64,000 nucleotides of DNA, taken from contig NZ_VLNT01000001.1 in assembly GCF_007421815.1 (NCBI RefSeq), positions 1 to 64,000 of the forward strand. Direction: 5' to 3'. The DNA is from Aeromicrobium piscarium (GTDB lineage Bacteria > Actinomycetota > Actinomycetes > Propionibacteriales > Nocardioidaceae). Positions 7,802 to 15,635 of the stretch are shown here, piece by piece (the stretch's first letter is position 1; each line of letters starts with the position of its first letter). The position numbers and the translations under genes were made by a program. The notes beneath the pieces were generated by a model. It did not search any database, had not been told where the DNA came from, and saw only the letters and a list, made by a program, of their open reading frames with translations.

Positions 7802-9454
7802 TCAGAAGCTGGTTGTCACCGGGTCGACACCTTCACCGCTGAGGTCCACGATCCCGCTGGGCGGCTCACCGATGGTCACGGGCTGGAGCTGGAACACGAG
7901 GGGCGCCAGGGTGGTGCTGGTGTCCCAGTCCACGGTGCAGATCAGCGGCGGGCTCCCCGGGCCGAGGAACGGTGTGTCGACCGGATCCGGTACGAAGGCT
8001 GGTCCGCCAGGGGCTGCCTCGGCATCGCAGGTCCACCCGCGGGCGTCGATATCGATGAATCCCGTGGTCTGATCCGGGAAGGTGAAGACGGCGGTGATCG
8101 GGATCGTCGAGGCGTCTTCGCCGCTCACCGTCGGCACTGGGGCGAAGGGGGTCGACCAGATGCCGAGTTCCTCGGAGATCTGCTGGGAGACGATCGGTTC
8201 CCAGGCCAAGCCGGTCAGCACCATCGGCTGGGGTTCCTCGTGGGGCTCCTCCGGCTCGGGTTCCGGATCGGGACCGGGCCCCGTCTCGGGGTCCACGGCG
8301 GGCGGGTTCGTGGGCCGGGTCTCCCAGGGGATGAGCGGCAGCGTCACCTCGGCGGTGTCATCCGACGCAGGTGTCGGCTCGCCCGCCGGGGAGGACGCTG
8401 CCGGTCGAACGTGCTCGGCGGGATCGCTCGCCGGCCGTGGGGGTTGGTCTGCCGGCGTTTCACCCGGGTCACCGTCGTCCGCCAGCGTGGAGGAACTGCC
8501 CGGTGGACTCGCCGCCTCGGCATCGCTGGGCGCGGCCGTCGGGGAGAGCACGACGAGCGCCGCGACGAGCGCGGCGACGCCGGCGACACCGACCGCACCG
8601 GCGACCACGGGCCCGGAGACCGCGGACGACGCGGAGCCCGTCGACGAACCCTGGTCGCGACGCAGGCCGCCGGGCCATGCGGCGGCGGGGAGGCCGGCGA
8701 AGCCGCACAGGACGACCGGCCAGATCCAGGCGCCGAGGCGGTCGTTGATGTCGTCGAGCACCGCGTGCTGTGCCGCGCAGTCAGGACACTCATCGAGGTG
8801 GCGCATCACCTTGGCATGGGCCGAGGGACTGAGCCCATCGCGCACGAGGACGCTGAGCCGCTCCCGCGTCCACCGGCACGGAAGACGTTCGGCGGGAGCG
8901 ACATGACTGCGCAGGTAGCCCCGCCGTAACGCCTCACGGGCTCGGTAGGCCCACGTCGAGACCCGGGGCGCGGGGACGTCGAGGCGCTCGGCGACCTCGG
9001 CGACGGACATGTCCTCGACATCGAGGCACCAGAGCACCTCGCGCCAGCGCTTCGGCAACCCGTTCAGAGCCTCCGCGGCCCGCCGTTCATCGACCGGATC
9101 GAGGAGATCGTGGGTGTGCGGCCGGTCCAGCAGCCAGTCGCGATCCGAGCTCGGTGTCTCGTGGTTGCCGGTGCGCTGATGATCCAGATGCAGTCGCCGG
9201 ACGGTGGTGGCGAGATAGCCGAGCAGATTGCGGTCCGGCCCGCGACCGGAGCGCAGGGCGGTGAAGACCCGGGTGAACGCCTCGGAGACGAGATCGTCGG
9301 CGCGTCCGGGGTCGAGGGCCAGGGCCACGCGCCGCACGGCGGGTGAATGCTGCCGGTAGAGGGTGTCCATGGCGTCGGCGTCGCCGCTGCGGGCGGCGTC
9401 GAGCAGGACTTGATCGTCGAAGGCGAGAACCACGAGTACTCCCAGCGTGGACAT
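7802..9454 (-). CDS. ECF-like sigma factor fused to anti-sigma zinc finger and extracytoplasmic domain
   Basis: The 550-residue chain, counted from ATG 9454, joins several parts. Sigma region 2 (about 15-80, DDLVSEAFTRVF) and sigma region 4 (about 115-165, LPKRWREVLWCLDVEDMSVAEVAERL) come first. An anti-sigma zinc-finger motif H-x3-C-x2-C follows (MRHLDECPDC near 215), then one or two hydrophobic segments (near 235 and 270-295). A Pro/Ser/Thr/Glu-rich stalk leads to an outside domain of about 170 residues with two cysteines. The sigma factor would thus be tethered to the membrane. ATG 9454 fits a -10 box at 9486-9491 better than the longer frame to 9487. Antisense to the next gene, with a GlxR-like site between. 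Confidence 0.85.
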   Translation of the reverse strand: MSTLGVLVVLAFDDQVLLDAARSGDADAMDTLYRQHSPAVRRVALALDPGRADDLVSEAFTRVFTALRSGRGPDRNLLGYLATTVRRLHLDHQRTGNHETPSSDRDWLLDRPHTHDLLDPVDERRAAEALNGLPKRWREVLWCLDVEDMSVAEVAERLDVPAPRVSTWAYRAREALRRGYLRSHVAPAERLPCRWTRERLSVLVRDGLSPSAHAKVMRHLDECPDCAAQHAVLDDINDRLGAWIWPVVLCGFAGLPAAAWPGGLRRDQGSSTGSASSAVSGPVVAGAVGVAGVAALVAALVVLSPTAAPSDAEAASPPGSSSTLADDGDPGETPADQPPRPASDPAEHVRPAASSPAGEPTPASDDTAEVTLPLIPWETRPTNPPAVDPETGPGPDPEPEPEEPHEEPQPMVLTGLAWEPIVSQQISEELGIWSTPFAPVPTVSGEDASTIPITAVFTFPDQTTGFIDIDARGWTCDAEAAPGGPAFVPDPVDTPFLGPGSPPLICTVDWDTSTTLAPLVFQLQPVTIGEPPSGIVDLSGEGVDPVTTSF

Positions 9455-9485
9455 GACAGGGCCAGCGCTCCCGATCGCTGGTCTC

Positions 9486-9491
9486 ACTATA
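9486..9491 (-). promoter_or_regulatory. -10 box for the sigma/anti-sigma gene
   Basis: Read on the minus strand this is TATAGT, a good TANNNT match, placing transcription start near 9479, just upstream of ATG 9454. Confidence 0.5.
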
Positions 9492-9494
9492 GAA

Positions 9495-9510
9495 TGTGAT
9501 GTAGATCACT
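9495..9510. promoter_or_regulatory. GlxR/CRP-type operator
   Basis: TGTGATGTAGATCACT matches the GlxR/CRP consensus TGTGA-N6-TCACA at nine of ten fixed positions. It lies in the short gap between the divergent sigma-fusion and LuxR genes, next to the sigma-gene -10 box, so it could repress one side and activate the other in response to cAMP. Confidence 0.65.
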
Positions 9511-9555
9511 TCGAAAGCGGCGTCAGATCCGCGCCCATCGACCGTCTTGTTGGCG

Positions 9556-10950
9556 ATGAGTTCCTACGGTGATCGCCCCCTGGTCCTGGTGATCGACGAC
9601 CCCTCCTCCCTGCCGGACCAGATATGGCAGGCATTGGACGCAGCCGGGGTGCGCGCCGACACGCGGCTCGTGCGGGCGCTGCGCGAGGGAGACCTCGCCG
9701 CGGCGGAGCGCGTGCTGGCCGCTTCCGGCCCCCGGCTCATCGCGGACCACCCGGGCATCCTCGCCCCCTGGTACCGCGATCCTCGGCTCCGGGAGACGGC
9801 CGGCCCTCGTCTGCGGTGGGCGCTGTGGCTCGACGGGGGAGTCGTGCCGCGGTCGCTCGGTGCCGAACGCGGAACCGAGCGGGTCCTCCTGCGCGCTCTG
9901 CGTTGCGAGATCACCGCCGCTCGCGGCCACGGCTCCGACATCGTCGACGCCCACGCGGTCGCGGCCGCGGTGCGCGACGCTCCGCCGACGGTGCGGGAGG
10001 CGCTCGGCCCCTGGCGTCCGGTGGTCCACGCCGCGTGCGCACGCCGTCTCGTCGCCGCCGGCGATACCCATGGAGCGCTGGTGACCCTCGCCGAGGGTAT
10101 GGCCTCCGCGACGGACGACGATGCTCGGCGTGAGATCGGCGGGCTGGCCGTCTTCGCCGCCGCGGTGCACGGGGACATGATGGAGGCCCGTCGGCTCCGT
10201 CAGACGATCCCCTCGGTCTCCGGCGTCCATCGCGTCGACCCCACCCTGGCCGCCGCCGACGCGTTGATCGCCCTCGAGCAGGGGAACGCGCGTGAGGCCC
10301 GCCGGATCCTCGACCGCGCAGGCAACGAGCACCGTGACCTGCGAGCCGTGGACGCCTTCGTCCTCGTCGCCGAGGGGCATCTGGACGACGCGGCGACCAC
10401 ACGATCGCCGATGGACGGTGGCCATCCACTGCTGCGGGCCCTCGACGACGCGCTGATGTCCGCCGGGACCGCACCGCCGCGACGTCTCGTGGATCTCGCC
10501 CTCGCCCAGGACGCGCCGCGTCCCCGGTTGCACGCGGCCGTCCGTGACTTCGCGGCGGCTCGCCGGTTCGCCGGCCCGACGACGGTCGCGGTGCTGGCGC
10601 AGCGCGTCACCGACCTGGTCGCGTCACATGGGATGACCTGGCCGCTCGGACTGCTGAGTGCGGAGGACGGGGAGGCCCTGGCGGCGTTGACCGGTCGGCT
10701 TCCCCTCTCCTTCGCGCCGCCGGCGCGGGGCGTGGACCTCACCGAGGCCGAGATCTCCGTGCTGCGCGAGCTCGCCGTCGGCGGCACCGAGGCCCAGATC
10801 GCGCGTCGGCTGTTCCGCTCGATCAACACGATCAAGACCCAGCGCCGGTCCGTGTATCGCAAGCTCGGCGTCTCCACCCGCGCCGACGCGGTCGCCATCG
10901 CGCTGGAGCACGGCCTCATCCCGGCGGAGCGCGGGGTGAACCGAGGGTGA
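9556..10950 (+). CDS. LuxR-family transcriptional regulator (no ATPase domain)
   Basis: The 464-residue protein is mostly helical, with a repeat-rich central region like the TPR-type arm of MalT/LAL regulators. It ends in a LuxR helix-turn-helix (about 395-455, LTEAEISVLRELAVGGTEAQIARRLF then SINTIKTQRRSVYRKLG). No P-loop is present. ATG 9556 is taken as the start; TTG 9547 is the alternative. Its C-terminal domain closely resembles that of the 756-residue regulator at 19843-22113, and both flank the two surface-protein genes, so control of those genes is likely. Its stop lies at the GGGTGAA direct repeats. Confidence 0.88.
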   Translation: MSSYGDRPLVLVIDDPSSLPDQIWQALDAAGVRADTRLVRALREGDLAAAERVLAASGPRLIADHPGILAPWYRDPRLRETAGPRLRWALWLDGGVVPRSLGAERGTERVLLRALRCEITAARGHGSDIVDAHAVAAAVRDAPPTVREALGPWRPVVHAACARRLVAAGDTHGALVTLAEGMASATDDDARREIGGLAVFAAAVHGDMMEARRLRQTIPSVSGVHRVDPTLAAADALIALEQGNAREARRILDRAGNEHRDLRAVDAFVLVAEGHLDDAATTRSPMDGGHPLLRALDDALMSAGTAPPRRLVDLALAQDAPRPRLHAAVRDFAAARRFAGPTTVAVLAQRVTDLVASHGMTWPLGLLSAEDGEALAALTGRLPLSFAPPARGVDLTEAEISVLRELAVGGTEAQIARRLFRSINTIKTQRRSVYRKLGVSTRADAVAIALEHGLIPAERGVNRG

Positions 10951-10956
10951 AATCCG
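10933..10956 (+). promoter_or_regulatory. GGGTGAA direct repeat upstream of surface protein gene 1
   Basis: GGGGTGAA then, one helical turn later, GGGTGAA followed by TCCG. The same arrangement occurs at 15492-15516 before the second surface-protein gene. It overlaps the 3' end of the LuxR gene and lies about 100 nt before the start codon. A regulator-binding or -35-region role is inferred. Confidence 0.5.
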
Positions 10957-11054
10957 GCTCGAAGTCACCACGCGACCGACGTTCAGACCGAGGATGGCCC
11001 TCGGATTCCGGCACGACACGTTATCCAATCACTCCGACAGGAAGTACTTTCTCG

Positions 11055-14000
11055 ATGAGATCGCCGCACGGCATGTTGAAGGCCATCGAGGCGCGCCTGC
11101 GCTCGAATCCTGCCTCGCACCGCACGCCCGGACCGATGAGCCGGGTCTTGATGATGCTCCTGGCCGCCCTGATGGCGGTCGCCGGCATCGTGACCGTCAC
11201 GAGCCCCGCAAGCGCGGCTCCGAATCCCCGTATCGTCGTCGACAACATCGAACTGAGCTGGGAGGGCGACGGCCAGGTCGAGATCGGTGACACGCTCGGT
11301 GTGACTGGTACCTGGGACGCCGGCGAAGCTGAGCCGGTGTCGGGTGACACCTTCTATGTCGGCCTGCCGCCGGAGCTGCGCTTCGACGCCGCCGTGCCCT
11401 TCGATCTGGTCGGCGAGGACGGCGCGGTCTGGGGCAGCTGCCTCACCGATCCGGCCAGCGCCCAGGCTCTGTGCACCCTCAACGACCGGGTCGAGGAGTG
11501 GGATGGCGCCCGCGGCACCTTCTGGTTCGAGGTCACCGCGAATGAGCGCACCGATGCCGACGAGGTGATCTTCGACGGTAACGGTGAAGACCGTCCGGTC
11601 GTGCTGCCCGGCGAGGGCGGCATCGGCGATGGCATCGAGCTGCCCGGCGAGGTCTCGAAGTCGGGCGTGATGAACGGCAACAACTGGTCGATGACGTGGA
11701 CCGTCGACGTCCCGGGCGCCAACATGGCCGGCCAGGACACCGTCACCATCACCGACACCCTGGGTGCGGGCCATGTGCTGTGCGATCCGACCGGGTTCAC
11801 GGTTCAGACCGTTCGCGGCGAGACCGTGAACGACGTCACCGGCATCGCCACCCTCAATGGTGGGCCCGGCGACGCCGAGTTCGGCATCGTGCTCACGGCG
11901 CCCGAGGGTGGTTTCTCCTCTGACGTGATCTACCGCATCACCTACCGGACCTGCACGCCCGATGGTCAGATCGACCCGGCCGGCACCGTCTACGACAACA
12001 CCGCCGAGGTCGAGGGCTGGGGCGAGGCCGGGATCGGCATCGGTCGGGTAGAGAACCGTCCCTGGCACCTAGGCACCACCAAGTCCGGCAGCGTCCTCGG
12101 CGGCGCCGAGCGCAATGGCAAGATCCGCTGGAGCATCCAGGTCCCCGGCAGCGAGCTGGTCGGCGAGAACGGTTTCTCCCTGGCCGACACGCTCGGTGGT
12201 GAGCACGAGCTGTGCGAGGACACCGTCTCGGGCATCCGGATCTACGAGCGTTATGGTCCGAGCAACGATCGGCGGACCGAGATCACCGGTGACCTCGTCG
12301 CGACGCCTGTCGGCACGCCCACCGACACCTCGTTCGCGGTCGACTTCGCGATCGCGGATGACTCCGACTTCGCATTCAAGGACTCGGACTGGCGCTACAT
12401 CATCGAATACACCACCTGCGCCACCGCCGAGGGACTGCCCGAGGCCGGCACGCAGTTCACCAACGAGGCGAGCATCAATGGTGCTGTGGTGACCGGCGGA
12501 ACACGGGTTCCGGACCGCGCACAGGGCAAGGGCGGCGCGATCAACGGCGGCGCGGTCACCATCGGTGACGAGGACTACCTGCCGCAGACCACCATCAACT
12601 GGAACGTCCGGATCCCCGGCGAGCTGGTGGACGGCGAGGACACGCTGACGATCACCGACACGCTGAGCAGCACCCATCAGGTCTGCGATGGCGGCGAGAG
12701 CGTGGCCGAGTCGCTGCGTCTGAGGGTCAGAGCTATCGACCAGATCGACAACGGCGGACTGGGAACGGTGGAGCTGACCGACTCGACCGAGGTCGACTAC
12801 GATCCGGAGACCGGCCAGATCACCTTCACCCTCGATCCGGCGGACGGCTTCAGCCGCGAGTACCAGTACTACATCGAGTACACGACCTGCACCACCAGCG
12901 GCGGCATGGACGCCCCGGGCACCGAGTACAGCAATGACGTCGAGTTCGGCACCACGAGCTGGAACCGGACGGTGACCCAGAACAACCGGGCCGGTGGCAC
13001 CGGCGAGGGCGTGACCCGCGGCTCGGTCGCGATCTCGAAGGATCTGGCCGACACCCCCGGTGCTCAGTTCGTGCCCGACGGCACGATGTTCACGGTGCAC
13101 GTGGCCGAGGTCGATCCCACCGGCGTCACGCAGAACGAGTACGACCTCCAGGTGCCGTTGAACGGCGATCCGGTCAGCGGCTTCACGCCGCGAGGCCATG
13201 GCTGGACCTTCGAGCTGTCGGAGCCGACGTTCCCGTCGGTGCCGGGTGTCGTCTTCGGTGCCCCGGTGTTCGCCGCCACCGACGGTGTCACGCCGTCTGC
13301 CGATGGCACCACCGCGGTCGTCGAGATCACGCCGCGGACGAATATCGCGGTGCAGCTGACCAACGCCGCACAGCTGGGCAGCCTGGAGATTCTCAAGGAG
13401 ATCGAGGGTGGTGCCGTCGATCTGGTCGATGCTGATCAGGAGTTCATGATCAACGCCTCGATCGACGTCAGCGGCCTGGGCGACAACATTCCCGCCCAGG
13501 TGGATCGTCAGCTCGCGGTCACCGCGGGTGAGCCGGTCGTCCTGGACGATCTGCCGATCGGCGCAGAGGTCACCTTCTCGGAGAATCTGCCCGCCGATGA
13601 CGATGTGCTGACCTGGGGCCCGGTGCAGATCAGCCCCGAGAGCATCGTGGTGACGGCTGAGCACGCCACCGAGCCGGCGACGATCACCGTGACCAACACG
13701 GTCGAGCGCACGGTCGGCACCTTCGCTCTCGCGAAGGAGGTCACCGGCGACCAGGCCGGCAACCCGGCGGTCCCCGGCGAGGTCGAGGTCACCGCGACCT
13801 GGACAGAGGAGGGCGGCACCGAGCAGAGCAAGGTGCTGAACCTGCCGACCGACGGCACTCCGGTGCCCTTCGGTGAGCAGCTGCTCATCGGCACTCAGGT
13901 CACCTTGACCGAGACGCCGCTGGAGGACGGCTCGAGCATCGCCTGGGGTGCGCCGGTGTGGTCCGGTGACGGGGTCAGCGTCGACGGTGGATCGGCCGTC

Positions 14001-15245
14001 GTCACGGTGAGCCGTGACGCCGAGGCCCTGGTCACGGTCGAGAACCATGCTGCGACGTCCACGGCGGGCCTGAGTCTGCTCAAGGGCATCGCCGGTGAGG
14101 CGGCCGGTGAGGTCGGTGACGACGCGGAGTTCCCGGTCACGGTGTCGTGGACCGATGCCGACGGCGAGGAGCAGACCCGTGAGCTGATGATCAACGCCCA
14201 CCAGCCGATCGAGCTGGGTGAGGACCTGCCCGCCGGCACCGTGGTGACGATCACCGAGGGCGATGCCCCCGCGATCGACACGGTCATCTGGGACGCCATC
14301 ACCATCGACGGCGATGACGTCACCGACAACGGCGACGGCAGTGCCACGGTGGTGGTCTCCGACCAGCAGAGCGAGGTCACACTGGTGACGATCACCAATG
14401 AGGCCACCTGGGCACCGGGCACGTTCTCGGTGAGCAAGCAGCTCACCGGTGTCTCGCCCGAGCACGGTGATGTGCCCGAGACCTTCACGGTGATCGCCAG
14501 CTGGCTCGACGAGGAGGGCGCCGAGCAGGTCAAGGAGCTGACGGTTCCGGTCGACGGCACCACCGTCTCGCTCGGCGAGGATCTTCCGCACGGCACCGAG
14601 GTCGCGCTCAGCGAGGTCCGACCGGACGACTCGGCCAGCTTCACCTGGAATCGTCCGGTGTGGGCCGGGGACCGGGTCACCACGCATGACGATGGCACTG
14701 CGGTGGTCGTCATCGGGGCGGCCGATGATGTCGCGGTCGATCTGGCGAACTCGGTGACTGCCCTGACCGGCAGCGTGGAGTTGGTCAAGGCGCTCGATGG
14801 TAAGGGCGCGGAGGATGTGCCGGCCGGCGCCTCGTTCCCCGTGCGGGTCTCCTGGACCGATCTCCACGGCGAGGAGCAGCACCAGGACACCGAGATCACC
14901 GCCGGCACGCCGGTCGTCATCGACGGGGTCCTGCTGGGCACCGAGGTCACGTTGACGGAGTCGGCGACCGAGGCCGATCTGCCGGGCAATGTGCTCTGGT
15001 CGGGTGTGCAGTGGAGCTCCGATGACGTCACCGTGACGGTCGACGACGATGCGAAGTCGTCCTCGATCACGATCGTCGGCGAGAACGGCGCACAGGCGGA
15101 GGTCACGCTGACCAATACCTTCGACGACCTCGGCACGATCCCGAATGCCGGCGCTCCGGACGGTGCCCTGTGGCTCGTCCTGGCCGGACTCGTGGCGCTG
15201 GCGGCCGGCGGCGGGCTGATGGCCCAGCGTTCACGCCGGCACTGA
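11055..15245 (+). CDS. Large wall-anchored surface protein with DUF5979-like repeats (adhesin/fimbrial-type)
   Basis: The 1396-residue protein has a long signal peptide (charged region to 30, hydrophobic 31-50, cleavage after A54). About three adhesin-like beta modules follow (55-660), each with an N-W/I-R-W motif, an ITDTL stretch and a Cys near the HxLC motif. Next come about five or six tandem Ig-like repeats of the DUF5979 kind (660-1350; K-x-VTG, T-V-x-W, G-E-x-L-x-x-G-T-x-V-T-L-T-E). The tail has IPNAGAP, a hydrophobic helix and RSRRH, a sorting signal lacking canonical LPxTG. ATG 11055 is chosen because it gives a standard signal peptide. Expected to be displayed on the cell wall. Confidence 0.88.
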   Translation: MRSPHGMLKAIEARLRSNPASHRTPGPMSRVLMMLLAALMAVAGIVTVTSPASAAPNPRIVVDNIELSWEGDGQVEIGDTLGVTGTWDAGEAEPVSGDTFYVGLPPELRFDAAVPFDLVGEDGAVWGSCLTDPASAQALCTLNDRVEEWDGARGTFWFEVTANERTDADEVIFDGNGEDRPVVLPGEGGIGDGIELPGEVSKSGVMNGNNWSMTWTVDVPGANMAGQDTVTITDTLGAGHVLCDPTGFTVQTVRGETVNDVTGIATLNGGPGDAEFGIVLTAPEGGFSSDVIYRITYRTCTPDGQIDPAGTVYDNTAEVEGWGEAGIGIGRVENRPWHLGTTKSGSVLGGAERNGKIRWSIQVPGSELVGENGFSLADTLGGEHELCEDTVSGIRIYERYGPSNDRRTEITGDLVATPVGTPTDTSFAVDFAIADDSDFAFKDSDWRYIIEYTTCATAEGLPEAGTQFTNEASINGAVVTGGTRVPDRAQGKGGAINGGAVTIGDEDYLPQTTINWNVRIPGELVDGEDTLTITDTLSSTHQVCDGGESVAESLRLRVRAIDQIDNGGLGTVELTDSTEVDYDPETGQITFTLDPADGFSREYQYYIEYTTCTTSGGMDAPGTEYSNDVEFGTTSWNRTVTQNNRAGGTGEGVTRGSVAISKDLADTPGAQFVPDGTMFTVHVAEVDPTGVTQNEYDLQVPLNGDPVSGFTPRGHGWTFELSEPTFPSVPGVVFGAPVFAATDGVTPSADGTTAVVEITPRTNIAVQLTNAAQLGSLEILKEIEGGAVDLVDADQEFMINASIDVSGLGDNIPAQVDRQLAVTAGEPVVLDDLPIGAEVTFSENLPADDDVLTWGPVQISPESIVVTAEHATEPATITVTNTVERTVGTFALAKEVTGDQAGNPAVPGEVEVTATWTEEGGTEQSKVLNLPTDGTPVPFGEQLLIGTQVTLTETPLEDGSSIAWGAPVWSGDGVSVDGGSAVVTVSRDAEALVTVENHAATSTAGLSLLKGIAGEAAGEVGDDAEFPVTVSWTDADGEEQTRELMINAHQPIELGEDLPAGTVVTITEGDAPAIDTVIWDAITIDGDDVTDNGDGSATVVVSDQQSEVTLVTITNEATWAPGTFSVSKQLTGVSPEHGDVPETFTVIASWLDEEGAEQVKELTVPVDGTTVSLGEDLPHGTEVALSEVRPDDSASFTWNRPVWAGDRVTTHDDGTAVVVIGAADDVAVDLANSVTALTGSVELVKALDGKGAEDVPAGASFPVRVSWTDLHGEEQHQDTEITAGTPVVIDGVLLGTEVTLTESATEADLPGNVLWSGVQWSSDDVTVTVDDDAKSSSITIVGENGAQAEVTLTNTFDDLGTIPNAGAPDGALWLVLAGLVALAAGGGLMAQRSRRH

Positions 15246-15251
15246 AAGACC

Positions 15252-15367
15252 CCCACGGCGCGGGCTTAGCTCCCGAGGCGCCCGCGTCGTGGGCCTTCAC
15301 ATGAACCGAGCATGTGAGGGAGGGGCGACCGCCGCGGTGGATCCATCCATCCACCGCGGCGGTCGCC
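15252..15367 (+). terminator. Three-hairpin structured 3' element, copy 1
   Basis: Three consecutive hairpins follow the surface-protein stop: 15252-15265 with 15280-15293; 15297-15303 with 15311-15317; and a perfect 19-bp stem 15324-15342 with 15349-15367 around a 6-nt loop. The last is a strong terminator. A homologous element follows the second surface gene at 19658-19770, with compensatory base changes in the second and third stems. Confidence 0.75.
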
Positions 15368-15491
15368 ACATGGTGCCGCCCTGAGCCCGGAACCACTGCC
15401 GTCTCCCAGAGGAGTCAGCCGGGTACCACCGCAAGTGACTAGGACCCCTCCTCTGGTATGACCGGACGCACCTATTCGTTAGGGCTAACCC

Positions 15492-15516
15492 GGGGTGAAA
15501 GGCGGGGTGAAGTCCG
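15492..15516 (+). promoter_or_regulatory. GGGTGAA direct repeat upstream of surface protein gene 2
   Basis: GGGGTGAA occurs twice, 12 nt apart, followed by G-TCCG. It parallels 10933-10956 before surface gene 1 and lies about 120 nt before the GTG start. Probably a shared regulator site; both LuxR proteins of this island are candidates. Confidence 0.5.
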
Positions 15517-15635
15517 ACGATTCCCGGCCGGATCGCCTCCGTCAGGACGAAAGATCACCTCGTGGCATCAGTCCCGCTGAGCCGGCCGTGGTACGTCCGC
15601 GGCACATCACCGCCCCGTGCAAGGAGAGCAGCACC

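Larger units (their letters stand above)
15246..15635. other. Gene-free interval between the two surface-protein genes
   Basis: The interval contains the three-hairpin 3' element (15252-15367), then about 120 nt with no recognisable feature, then the GGGTGAA direct repeat (15492-15516) and the leader of the second surface gene. I see no additional gene. Confidence 0.6.

Noticed and set aside
7434..8072. Plus-strand frame after the ECF operon
   Set aside because: It runs into the antisense of the sigma-fusion gene, is Pro/Ser/Thr-rich without domains, and contains the palindromic repeats of the gap.
12069..14882. Open frame of about 940 codons antisense to the first surface protein
   Set aside because: Same reasons: no start signal, biased composition and a well-supported sense gene with signal peptide and sorting tail.
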